This document shows, piece by piece, positions 44,263-54,875 of a stretch of 64,000 bases of DNA. Within the stretch, counting starts at the first letter, position 1, and each line of letters begins with the position of its first letter. A program made the position numbers and the translations under genes. The notes beneath the pieces were generated by a model. That model made no database searches. It had not been told where the DNA came from and saw nothing but the letters and a program-made list of their open reading frames with translations. The DNA is from Alentia gelatinosa (Eukaryota > Annelida > Polychaeta > Phyllodocida > Polynoidae). The stretch spans positions 30,407,360-30,471,359 of the forward strand of contig OX465583.1 in NCBI GenBank assembly GCA_950022655.1, in the 5' to 3' direction.

Positions 44263-44859
44263 TACATAAACATAGAAGTTCATATCCAGAATAATCACCG
44301 AGAGAGTTATCAATTACTCTTACTGGAAATACTTTCAAAAGACAAATTCTCAGAAATTTTACTTCTCCATTCTTATTGGATTGCTAGTATCTTTTGGCTC
44401 TCATATCAGCACAACTCTATAGAGGTACTCATCTCAGTCTTGCCAATATAGCATCGACCACTTCAGATCCTAGCAGCACTCTGTCGGAATAATCTAGACA
44501 CCTCCGTGGAACGAGGATGCAATGCATGACTGGCTCTGAGCAGCTCATGCTTGGACAGTTCCAGGCAAGATTCACTGAACAATTCCATCTGCTCGGCCTG
44601 CAACTTCATACAGAAAAACGAACAGGAATTTCTATTACAACTGTGGTTACAGTACAGAAATATGGTAGCATTCAAACAAACCACATTCCCTCAATTGTCA
44701 CAACTTATGATCAATATTATTATATTCCTTTATGCATACAGCTCGTTATACGCCCTCACAGCGGCTGATTGCGGCCTTTTCGACAACCGCCAGTGGTTTG
44801 TGCAGTCTGCCTCACACGCTTGACATTATCATTAGGAGTCATTCATATATAACAGCTTC
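44263..44859. other. Unassigned DNA
   Basis: Three overlapping frames of 73-90 aa on both strands (44463-44823) have no recognisable domain. No other feature. Confidence 0.4.
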
Positions 44860-45507
44860 AACCCTCTAAAGACGAATGATACCTAGAGGCATCATCACAC
44901 TTAAGACGCATGATGCCTTGAGGCATCATTGTTCCAATATCTACAAATATGTTTTAACAAAGAAATGATAGAGCAATATGCATGCGATCTTCACAAAATG
45001 TAGATGACATCCTATTTAGTATTTCCAAAGAACTAGAATCCCTGGAAGGCCCACTCACCGTGCAGCGCTCTGAACTTGTGGCGCACATGCGCTAAGTCCT
45101 AGAGGGGAGCAAAACATCCAGTACACGCTTCTAACATGGCCGGCTAGTGCTGCTGATAATGTACCCTGGTTCCGGAGGTATCCGCTAGTTGTCCTGGCGG
45201 CCATTTATTTCATTTATCGAATGGGTAACCGGATGTCCACCTCCCTTCTATCTTGAAGGAATCTTGAAAACAAGTTCCTCTCATAGGCACAACGCTGAAC
45301 GGCCGTGAGTGGGCCTTCCAGGGGTTCTAGTTCTCTGGTATTTCTGTTCAAAAGAAACAAGATATGATCGTGTATCCTATTATATGATTAAAAACTTGAA
45401 TTATGAGTTTTAACTATTAAGTATTCGTCCTGTAGCAGGACAAACTGCCACCAGCACCCATCCTTACGGGAGTAGCTCCGCTATAGGCACCCGTCCTTAA
45501 AGGGTTA
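44860..45507. mobile_element. MITE-A relative with long internal inverted repeat (648 bp)
   Basis: The ends CAACCCTCTAAAGACG and CGTCCTTAAAGGGTTA match the MITE-A termini. Inside, 45020-45066 pairs with 45293-45345; the core GAACTAGAATCCCTGGAAGG is mirrored with one mismatch in 28 bases. Two copies of an ATGCCTYGAGGCATCAT-type palindrome lie near the left end. No coding capacity. Confidence 0.6.
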
Positions 45508-46648
45508 TGTCAGAGACCTATATAGATTTTACAGATGGTCAACCATGTACCAGGATTGTATATGCGTCCGTTGCGCATGCGCGAAAATATGTTAATGATG
45601 TGTTTTCGGGCATGCGCCACGGGAACATCCGCCGTGGACTTCCAATTTGACTGTGTCAACATAGTGGGGTTGTGGGAGTGACTTGATAACTTCGAAAGGA
45701 TTCAAGATGGCGTTTTATTCATTGAATTGAGGTATATTTATAATAATAAGTGAGCATCCTGACTATTGGCAGTACCCTTGGTTAGTTCCCAAAGATGTGA
45801 CCATATATCCTAATATGTTGGGATCTGGTTGTTGAAGCATAGAACATATTTGAAGCAACCCTGAGAAAGTGAAATGCTGCGACAGCTGAAGATTTGAAGA
45901 TGAATCCAACCGTAAGGCCATCCATGATGTTGCAGAGTTGATGAAGCAATTCTAACATGACCAGAGGGGCGCGTCTGGTCATGTGATGGGAGTTATGAGC
46001 TGCTCTGCCTAGAACACTTGCCACCTAAGGTGAAGTAAGCACCTTAGAGTTACCTATATGGTTGATGATCCAAGTCTTGACACGAATATAATACCTGGTG
46101 AAGGAAGGGCATTTACTATATACCTACTGCCGTAAGTGACGTTATTACTACACGCTGCTCCCCATGATGTACTGCACATCTGTGCAGTATATCAGGGTTC
46201 ATTTCATGGTCGTAACGGATATGATTACGACGTCGATATTTTAAAATGGCCGACGGTGTCTACGCTTCGACATCGGTAAAGTTTATGTTAGAGTACATAA
46301 AGAAGACATACTGAAATCAAAAATAGATGAATGAATTACAGAAAAACTTCGAAGTACAGTAATAAAAACCTGAATAAACATGGTAACCACCTTAAAAACA
46401 GAAGAGAACAACTGCTATGTTTTTTCCCGACGGTTTCGCGCCCGTTTCCCCCCGGTTTCCAAGCGACAACAAGTGTTGCTATGCAGGTTGCTATGTGTGT
46501 TGCTATGCGATAACGTCACATCCGCATTCCACGGACGAAGCGACAGCTAGGGTTCATGTCGACCTTTCTGTACCCAAATGGGACTGAAAATGGCTCTTAC
46601 AACTTAATAAAGGTAACTATATGAATGTTTTGGAGGCATATAGTAAAG
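45508..46648. repeat. Shared R/L repeat ends and unassigned DNA
   Basis: 45550-45745 is the reverse complement of the repeat at 23862-24020 (GCGCATGCGC, GTGTCAACATAGTG, ATGGCGTTTTATTC, AGGTATATTTATAATAATAAG). 46115-46160 (ACTATATACCTACTGCCGTAAGT) matches the reverse complement of 52165-52195. The 370 bp between them contain CATGACCAGA...TCTGGTCATG (45956-45983) and an 80-aa minus-strand frame (45782-46024) without a recognised domain. GTTGCTATG is tripled at 46475-46508. Confidence 0.45.
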
Positions 46649-46793
46649 ATAAAACGTTGTGCCTGTAAACGTACAAATTTCGATCCTCACTCTGGCCTTT
46701 GGCATGTTTACAACTCGGTGTAAACACCTCTTTGTAAACATGCCAAGGCCAGAGTTCGGATCGAAATTTGTACGTTTACAGGAACATCGTTTT
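46649..46793. mobile_element. MITE-D, copy 1 (145-bp hairpin)
   Basis: The arms pair over about 62 bp: TAAAACGTTGTGCCTGTAAACG and onward against its mirror ending CGTTTACAGGAACATCGTTTTA. Only a few mismatches are seen. A relative with the same CCTGTAAACGTA termini lies at 51878-52051. No coding capacity. Confidence 0.75.
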
Positions 46794-47333
46794 ATTGCTT
46801 TACTAGCGACTTCGTCGATTCCAGAGACGGTCTCTAGACCACATTAGTTTTGATGTCATTATCGGCATTTCCCTGCTGTTACTCCCAGCACGGGAATTTC
46901 ATAATCCCTAAGCATAGAGCTGTACTGTCTAGTACAGCTCTAAGCCCCCTGGCCCTGGCGACAACGGGACATACTACAGTCTATTGACGGTGGTGCCCTC
47001 TTTGTCTGCATTCCCACACCTTATAAGGTCCTTACAGCTCCTATCATTTCGAGTGACACCGGTTTTTTGCCAGCAACCAGGGCAATTATTCTCGTGTCTG
47101 ATCACGGGGCAAGGCAATTGGAAAACTACAGTTTTAAATTATAATTTCGGTATGGATAGAAACAAATCCTAAGGATAAAAGTACATCTGTGTAGAGAAAC
47201 ACAAAAAATAGTAACAGGATTCAGTCAAGTACTGCACGAGATTCTCTCTCTCGTGGCCCTTCAGTCTCCATCCCTATGTCTGGTTCACTCTGTCTCTATG
47301 TGCGGGAAGATCTCCAAGCGGGAAGATCTCCAA
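46794..47333. other. Left flank of element 3
   Basis: A perfect hairpin AGAGCTGTAC-TGTCTA-GTACAGCTCT lies at 46915-46940. Immediately before element 3, the 16-mer GCGGGAAGATCTCCAA is duplicated in tandem (47302-47317 and 47318-47333). No gene is seen. Confidence 0.55.
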
Positions 47334-47334
47334 G

Positions 47335-48300
47335 CGGGGGTCGATGCTTGCATGTACCTGGACGACCTGATCATCCTGTCTCCCACCCGGGAGAAGGCAG
47401 CCGTCGACTTTGGCATCGCCCGTGATCTTTTCAAGGAACTCGGCCTCCCAGAAGCACGGGATAAGGCACAGACCCCGGCACCGGTCGTTACATGGCTGGG
47501 TATTGTGATCAACGCTCCGGAGATGTCCCTCACCATCCCCGAGGACAAGTTGGTCGATGTACGGGAACACGTGAGGGCGGTAGCAGGGAAGCGGTCACTC
47601 ACGAAACGGCAACTCCAGTCGGTACTCGGCAAGATACTCCACGTATCGAAGTGCATACGGCTGGCCCGGCCGTTCGTCAGTAAATTGCTCGAGGCCCTCC
47701 GGAGGATGTCCGGTTTCTACGTCAACATCAACGCCGAGATGTGGCAAGATCTACAATGGTTCCTCCGCTTTGCCGATGGCTGGAACGGGCACGCCCTCAT
47801 CCGTCGAGGTCCACCGACGAAGTGTCTGATCGTCGACATGTGCCTCTCAGGCATCGGGGGGTACAGACGGGAGGTACTCGTACTCCAGGCAGGTGTGCCC
47901 TGGCGAAGACCCCGTGGACTGTATCGCTGAGCTCGAGGCCCTCAACACCATATTCGCGATGAACACGTTCCTCACTGACCGGGATCGAGGCACGCACGTG
48001 GAGGTCTTATGCGATAACCTGGGCACCGTCCAGACACTCACATCTGGCCCTGCTAGGAACTCGGTCCTCGCCGAGTGTGCCCGGCAAGCCTGGATGGTGC
48101 AGGCAAAGTTGCAGATCGACTTTCTATACACGCACGTTGCGGGGGCACTCAACACCATGGTGGATGCCCTCAGCCGTGCCCACCTGACCTCGAGGGACTA
48201 TGACAAAGCAGCAATGTTCATGAAATTCCATTCGCTCATTGAAATTATGCCTTGTACACACACGGCATTTATCCCTGTCCTCCGTCTCACATGCAGATCC
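47335..48300 (+). pseudogene. pol: Element 3 Pol fragment (RT end and RNase H)
   Basis: It begins at GVDACMYLDDL, retains the YLDD box, and continues through RNase H. One extra G in the run at 47857-47862 shifts the frame after VDMCLSGIGG; the match continues in the next frame with DPVDCIAELEALN, LCDNLGTV and DALSRAHL. The C-terminal tail (PCTHTAFIPVLRL) is conserved with element 2. The frame then overlaps the recombinase. Confidence 0.8.
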
Positions 48301-49243
48301 GGTGCTATGATGTCTTCAGACGAGGGCATCTGCTCGGCAATCAGAGGCACTTGCCCCCGGAACGGTCGGGAACCAGCGCAGCGCCATCGCGACCTACCTC
48401 GCATTCTGCCGGAGGATGGGCGCCAACCCGCAGAGACCCACTGTGAGCTTTACCATGGCATACCTCGAATACGTCGCGGACCATGCCCCCTCACCAGCAA
48501 CGGACGCGAATCACCTGTCACACGTCCGGTCGCACTTGCGACTGACGGGAGAGGATGTCGCACCTAAGGAGCACTTTCGGATCAAGCGTGCTCTCGAGGT
48601 GATGCGGCGAAACAAGGCGTATCAGCCCAATGTGAAGCCGCCAGTGCCGTTGGCCGCGATCTGGGCTTCCCCAATTCACCTCGCTCTGCGGGCCGCCATT
48701 CTGATTATTTACTACGCTGCACTGAGACAAAGCGAGGTGGCACCTCCAACGGCCTCGAAGTACGATGCGACACGACACCTGTCGCGCCGGGATGTGGTGG
48801 TCGGCCGTCGACGCGTGATCGTCCGTATCAAGGCCGCCAAAAACATGCAGCACATAGGCGAGGAGAAAACGGTCACGCTGCAGGAGTCACCCGATCCGCG
48901 GTTCTGTCCGGTACGTGCTATGCGTCAGATGTTATTGGCGTCCCCTACGGCCAACCTCGAGGACCCGTTCCTCCAGCACATACACGGGGCGACCGTTACG
49001 ACCAGAACCTTGATGAAAGAGTGGAAAGCCATCCTACAAGCCGTTGACCAGCCGCCTACATATACGCTGCATGGCCTTCATAAGGCCGCAGCAACACAGG
49101 CATACCAGGCCGGTATGCCAGAACTCTCAATCCAGAGGTATGGCGGCTGGAAATCTAACGCTCATAGGACATACATAAAGAACAATGACGCCCACACAGT
49201 CAACCGTGCATTGGTCCAATCTCTACTCAACAAAAACTCTTAA
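48297..49243 (+). pseudogene. Element 3 tyrosine recombinase, inactivated
   Basis: The frame aligns throughout with element 2. A TGA replaces an Arg codon at 48306-48308, four codons after the conserved CAG|AT acceptor, and beyond it the frame is open to TAA. The first catalytic Arg (ALRQSEV) and the Tyr (HRTYIK) are present, but the His-x-x-Arg box reads HGLHK: the second catalytic Arg is His at 49079-49081, a single-base change from CGT. The protein would be expected to be inactive even without the stop. Confidence 0.8.
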
Positions 49244-49282
49244 TTACTCCCTCCCACCCTCTCCTCTATTACTGGTTCCTTG

Positions 49283-50067
49283 GCATTATTATTTACCATA
49301 TACAATTTACCATGTATTGTATCACATACAATTAACATTTATATTGTATATCATATTTTCTTATCATAATTGACCGATACTCTACATGTCAATTATCTTA
49401 TACCTTATTACTTATCCTCATATTAATATCACATTCAAATGTCGTCCAATAAGGTCGGCATAAAATTTTACCATATTTTACCATATAAAATTCAATAAAA
49501 TTTTATCTTCCCAAGCTCCTGCTTCTCTCCTTTTATCCAGGGTAGGGGTAATGGGTTACTCATGGCCTTTGGTCAGGGGTGGTCATTGCTCCCCCCGGTG
49601 TTCTCCCCTTACGCACGACACAAGCGCCCCTCCTGCCCCCTAGCGGCTTTCACACGTACTGCGCAGTCACGAGCGCGCCCCCGGCACCGGTCCCAGTCTC
49701 ACTTCTTCTCCAGCCCTACTGCAGTACACACGTACTCCAATATTTTCTCGTTCCACCCACCCTCAACCTCACGTCTCCTCTTTCTACTCACGTAGAGCAT
49801 TTTTATTTACCATATACAATTTACCATGTATTGTATCACATACAATTAACATTTATATTGTATATCATATTTTCTTATCATAATTGACCGATACTCTACA
49901 TGTCAATTATCTTATACCTTATTACTTATCCTCATATTAATATTACATTCATATGTCGTCCAATAAGGTCGGCATAAAATTTTACCATATTTTACCATAT
50001 AAAATTCAATAAAATTTTATCTTCCCAAGCTCCTGCTTCTCTCCTTTTATCCAGGGTAGGGGTAATG
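49283..50067 (+). repeat. Element 3 B1, A2, linker and B2
   Basis: B1 is 49283-49553, A2 begins at ATG 49551 and runs to about 49753, the linker (CCACCCACCCTCAACCTC...CGTAGA) runs to 49796, and B2 is 49797-50067. Each B has ATAATTGAC and GTCAATTAT around a 13-base loop (49366-49396 and 49880-49910) and AATAAA. A2 starts ATGGGTTACTCAT, an imperfect form of the element 2 palindrome. Confidence 0.82.
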
Positions 50068-50102
50068 TTGTCTATCATTCATGAAATAAATAGACAATAA
50101 TT

Positions 50103-50228
50103 GATGGTTTTGTGGTCAGGCGGCCGTGAACCACGAGAGGTGGATGCGTAGTAATACACGAGCGCTAGCGAGTGTATTACGACGTCAACCTCGAGTGGTT
50201 TACAGAGCCGCCTGTCCACATAACCATC
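50103..50228. repeat. 126-bp hairpin next to element 3
   Basis: The arms GATGGTTTTGTGGTCAGGCG... and its mirror ...CGCCTGTCCACATAACCATC pair over about 60 bp around the apex GAGCGCTAGCGAG. It lies 35 bp right of element 3. It is probably an independent foldback element, and no second copy was noticed. Confidence 0.7.
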
Positions 50229-51832
50229 GTTTTGTTGTATTTATTATACATCTTTTCGAATGAATTAAACCCAGTAATTGCCATATTGAATGATAAGCAA
50301 TAGGCACTATTTCTGTGCTCCATAGCACAAAGGAACTATTTTTCCCGTATACTATGGTTTTAAGGCCGTATACCACAGATGTGACTCGGTATACCACAGT
50401 TATGGTATCTGACAGATTTAATATCATGGGTCATGGTTTACATTTTCAATGGGGTCTTTGTATACGATGGATAATGAAGAGAAAAGATTTTCCTCGTACA
50501 AGTCGCAGTTAAGAATTCATATCGAAATGGCGGCCATGGCAGGTGGAGGCTAGGCAGCTGCTTATATATATTACAAGTACAGGGAAGAACGCCTAAACAC
50601 ATAAGGCGAATTTTGCTGTTACGGGAATAAAATAAAATAAATGAGGCAATAAAATTACGATTCCATTTTCAGCGAAATGCCATATGACGTTGAGGACATC
50701 ACACATTGTAAAACTAGGAGCCGTTGCTAGGTGGGGTTTACTTTTTACCTCTGGAAACGCCGGCTGGTTTTGACGGGCTCCAGGCCAGCGTCTCCTGGGA
50801 GTCTAATGTTTACACACTGTGCGAGGGGGACGCCCGAGGGCGGGTCAATGAATTCATACACCGCCAACACATGTTGCCACAGTGCCCTGCCTATCCGTTA
50901 GATGGCGTTATTGGATTCCTACCTCTGCCCCCAACACTTGGTCCCGCCAGTCAAAAGATATACAGGGCCTGATCCGGAAAAAGACCTGTATCGATAAAAT
51001 TCTATTGTAATGTTTATAGGAGTCATTCTCCAAGTAAGGCTAATTATGTCAATTTGCAAAAATATAAAAATCACGAAAAAGTAAAGTGTCAATATATTAA
51101 GGCAATTCATGTATTTAAGTGAACAAACACACAGAGCCTATACATATCGCTATTGGGTCCAATTCAGAAAGGCGTAATCTGCATAGTAGAATACGAAAAA
51201 TAGTCCCTAGCGTGTAAAGTAGTGTATGGGAATATCGGCAGCCATTATGTGTTACCTTTGATAACTTAGAATGCTGGATAATAAATGCAATATTTATTAC
51301 CATGATTTTGATGTGCATGGTCGTAGTCTCCTTGTAGTTGACACTATGCAATATCCTCGGTCTTGAGACAGTGTACTGATCCATTCATTGTGTATTGATC
51401 CAGGAATCATTGTTATTTAAATTCTATTATTCTCATGGTTAAATTCTCTGAACATAGAATAGGTTATAATTCCAAATAACAGGTTATGGTGTTACTTATG
51501 GAAATTAATGCAAACAGGTTATGGTGTTACTTATTATTGAATTCTATAATAAGAAAAAAACGTGGTTGCTGAGTCTGAAGGGTTGGCCTCTAGAGGTCTG
51601 TTAATGCCATAAATAGATCCCAGCGCTACAGGCGCAGGAACATATTTATGGCATGAAATGGCCGAGAATAGCAAACCTACGGGTTCAGTCACTACGTTTT
51701 CTTATTGTTAGATTCCTAAATATCAAGTAAAACGCCATCTTATATACTTATTTTAAGTACCTATTGACCAGATGAATTTACTATGGGCACCGTGCGCCCA
51801 AATATTCACTAGTGCGCCCGAATATCAATTAT
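50229..51832. other. Unassigned DNA
   Basis: ATACCACAG is repeated at 50370-50400. At 51606-51655 a short hairpin (ATGCCATAAATA and TATTTATGGCAT) surrounds a GC-rich loop. The phrase AACAGGTTATGGTGTTACTTAT occurs at 51479 and 51515. No gene is supported. Confidence 0.45.
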
Positions 51833-52190
51833 ACTGCACCCCTAATAGCGGGTAGCATTACATAGACGTTCGGCCATAGGTATGTAATAAAATAAACGAT
51901 GTTCCTGTAAACGTAATTATCTGGATTCGAATATGTGCTTCTGGACGTTTAAAGTGAAATGTTTACACTGAGCTGTAAACGTCCGGTGTCACGTGTGAGG
52001 ATCAAGATAATTACGCTTACAGGTACGCGGTTTCATTTTTACTACATACCTCAAATCATTCTTTCACTTACCCAATTTGAGGCATAGGAGCAATTTTCAG
52101 CACAGAACGGTCAATGTAAAATATAGCTTTTACCTCAACGTTTTTATTAACTCTCCTTTGTTGGAGAAACTTACGGCAGTAGGTATATAT
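51833..52190. mobile_element. MITE-D, copy 2, with R/L flanks
   Basis: The hairpin 51878-52051 begins AGGTATGTAATAAAATAAACG, then CCTGTAAACGTAATTATCTGG, and ends with the mirror CGCTTACAGG...TACTACATACCT. The left flank CCCCTAATAGCGGGTAGCATT...GACGTTCGGCC matches 24415-24462 and the pattern at 63384-63435. At 52165-52190 a second end-like string (ACTTACGGCAGTAGGTATATA) matches 46115-46160 inverted. Confidence 0.6.
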
Positions 52191-52971
52191 AGTAAAGTCT
52201 TATACTAAAAAGACCAGGGAAGATAACATGGCAATAGAACATGGCAAACTAAGGTTAGAAAAGGATGAAATGAGGCAGAAATGACCTCAGCGTCTAGGAC
52301 TACTAGAAGACATCATTGACATATCAGAAAGTACACTGTCTAAGTAATTTGAAAAGAATCTGCAGAGTTACAATTCTGCCCTTCAAATGTCAATGAGTTC
52401 CAGAGGCGGGCGAAACTTTGGAATGGTCGTGCTATGTGTAGGAAATATTTTTGAATCAATCACCAACCGCCCCCACCATTTGCACCACCACCACCACCAC
52501 CATCCCTGAACATCTTTCGTGAGTTTCAAGTCACTTTATAAGCTGGTAATTTTTATACATCAAAGCTTCCATTCTTCTATACATCTAAATTTCTTTTCAT
52601 GGGTTCCGCAAATGTATTGGTGGCAAGAATTGCTAATGGAAACCCGGCATTCTTGGACAGATCATATAATATATAGCAGGACAAATATTAGGATTGATAT
52701 ATTTAAGGAATCAACCCCAGGTATTTTGTTCATGCGTCACAAGGGACTGTCAACACACGATCCTGCAGTTATTGGCTTCCCCATTGTTGGTAGATCAGCT
52801 TAGTCTCAAATATGACGGGTTTAACAGTATCAGTCACCTACCACATGGGCAGCACAAAAATGGAGGACTTCATTCTCAGCATATTTCATTCAAATCACAG
52901 GTGGAAATCCTAGGATAGGGGCAAGGTATCAAGGAGCTAGTATTTTTTCAGGCAGTGACGTTTTATCTATA
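52191..52971. other. Unassigned DNA
   Basis: A (CCA)n tract lies at 52482-52502. Frames at 52519-52918 overlap in different registers and have no recognisable domain. Confidence 0.4.
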
Positions 52972-53112
52972 CGGAAACTGGCTTACTGTCTTCGTATGTC
53001 AAAATTACACGGTAAAATTGTCATTCAGATATCTCAATGCCAAAGGTAGAGATATGTCTAATCGACAATTCTACCAAGTATTTTTAGGTATGAATACTGT
53101 AGGCCTGTTTTA
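52972..53112. mobile_element. MITE-C, copy 2
   Basis: It starts CGGAAACTGGCTTACTGTCTT, matching the reverse complement of the right arm of copy 1 at 19258, and ends TACCAAGTATTTTTAGG...GCCTGTTTTA, matching the other arm. The arms are more diverged than in copy 1. Confidence 0.65.
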
Positions 53113-54119
53113 AAATCACCATATATCTATAATAAATGGCAAATTCCTTCCTTTTCACTTAATGGCATAATACTCCGATACAAAATATGTATGGCCAGCC
53201 AGATTCTGGTCGCAGGATCCAATGTCTATAGTGTATGGTGCCCCCGGCGTCTAATAACTTCTCACATGCCCTAAGCTGTCTTTTCTTCATTATTGAGATT
53301 CCCATCCGTCTCTCAGCCATTGAATAAAACAGTGACTTCTATATTGGTTAAACTGTGCAGTAACTGCTCTTACGCAATATATGTCATATGCTGCACATAG
53401 AAAGAAATTCACTGTTTAAAGATGAATAAGGACTTTTAAAGAAAGCGCTCATTAGCCTGAAAGAAGTTATGAAAGGGGTATACCTGCAGGGTTGTCACAT
53501 GCTGAAGTCGAATTTGCAATGACTTAATTTGCGATGCCTCGTGAGGGCTTGAGACAGAACATGGTCATGTTTTTTTGTTTGTTTTTTTATTCAGGGTATG
53601 AACAAAATAGAATCGCCTGATTCGGCTTTCTTCCATGTTCAGTTCAACATGGATGAAGAGTAAACGCACTATTACATTAACGGCGTTACAAAAATAAATA
53701 ATTTATCGTTTGTTATAAATCGTTTTAAATGTTCGCTTTTTCTGGTCATGTGACTCCGTACTACTATTGTTATCAACATATGTTATTCATCAATTAGTAT
53801 AAACTATTATTCGGTAATATAAAGGTTACAGTGAATATATATATACAAGACAAACATGACAAACATACATTGAGACCACAGCTTGCATCATCGAGTCTTC
53901 AAAACAATTTTCTTTAGTCTTGAATTTAGTTTGTTTCATATTTACTAGATCTTATGTTGTCAATTTACTAATAGTAATAAATTCAAGAGACGTACAGTGC
54001 AGACAGGATAAGACATAGCAATATGCACATTGAGATAATTAACATGCTTGTAAATATAATTTTACTCCTATGATCTAGGTTGTTTGGTGCTGGTCATTTG
54101 ACTCAGCAATATCTATAAT
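53113..54119. other. Unassigned AT-rich DNA
   Basis: No coding region or clear repeat. The right part may be untranslated sequence 3' of the antisense LINE relic that follows. Confidence 0.45.
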
Positions 54120-54308
54120 CTAAAAATCAGTTTGATGTTTGGTGAACATTTCTGGTTTCAATAAAAACCTCTTGACAGCATTATGAAAAGTATCTCTTGA
54201 TTGTATCAGTTGGACGGCGCTTGGTAGACATTCCCAGAGGATCATGTTAAATTGCATAACAAATAGTGGCAAATCGATAGTGACACTATCTCTTGCAAAA
54301 AAATGTCT
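54120..54308 (-). pseudogene. LINE C-terminal relic, antisense
   Basis: The minus strand reads RHFFARDSV..., then FNMILWECLPSAVQLIQ, then FHNAVKRFLLKPEMF and a TAG at 54120-54122. The order of a Trp-x-x-Leu-Pro motif followed by a basic FK..LK helix is typical of the end of many non-LTR retrotransposon proteins. No upstream RT is readable, so this is a truncated relic. The clade is not assigned. Confidence 0.45.
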
Positions 54309-54875
54309 TAAGGGTCACAATTTTATAGTGCTAATAAATCGCAGGGATGTCGTATGAGGTATTGCATTTGGCTTCCAGGTCTTTTAATCTTTCCTATAAC
54401 GAGCCTTGCGTCCGTGGGCAGGATACGAGCTCGCGTGAGATGTTCTCATGCCACCATACAGTTTGTCTAGATTTATGGCGGTATAATGGCTTCTAGAGCT
54501 ATTGATATTGCACCCGATGCTCCCTAAAAAGAGGTGATTTCGAATTGTCGGCTCTCATCTCCGAGTTCCCCTGGCGACATCATCTAAGCACATGTTTTCC
54601 TAGGTGAAACTTTGCAGGTATAACTCTCAACGGCCTGTTTCCAACTGGCGACGTTTGATTTATTTTGGCCTCCGATAAATTTGTAGACCACCACAGACAG
54701 ATCACATTTAGTCAAAAGTTGGACACCGATTTAAAAAAAATAAATCTTGGCTAGTATTTTTTTGTACCGCTTCCTGACAAAATGGCCACTGATCAATATA
54801 ACACAATTGAATTTTATCGGGAATCGTGATTTCAAAAGTCGGTCGTCAGGTGGCCACTGATAAACAAGGTACAAT
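54309..54875. other. Unassigned DNA
   Basis: No gene is supported. Possibly more of the decayed antisense LINE up to about 54480. Confidence 0.4.

Larger units (their letters stand above)
47334..50067 (+). mobile_element. Element 3: 5'-truncated relative of element 2
   Basis: Similarity to element 2 starts just before the RT catalytic box and runs through RNase H, recombinase, B1 (49283-49553), A2 (from 49551), linker and B2 (49797-50067). A1, gag and most of RT are missing. B1 and B2 are both 271 bp with about three differences, so it is older than elements 1 and 2. The right end is the same GGTAATG core. It carries at least three disabling changes. A 5' truncation is not expected from the YR mechanism, so later deletion is more likely. 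Confidence 0.85.

Noticed and set aside
45782..46024. 80-aa minus-strand frame with a leucine-rich middle
   Set aside because: It lies within a repeat interior containing a perfect 10-bp palindrome. No family is recognised and no splice context is seen.
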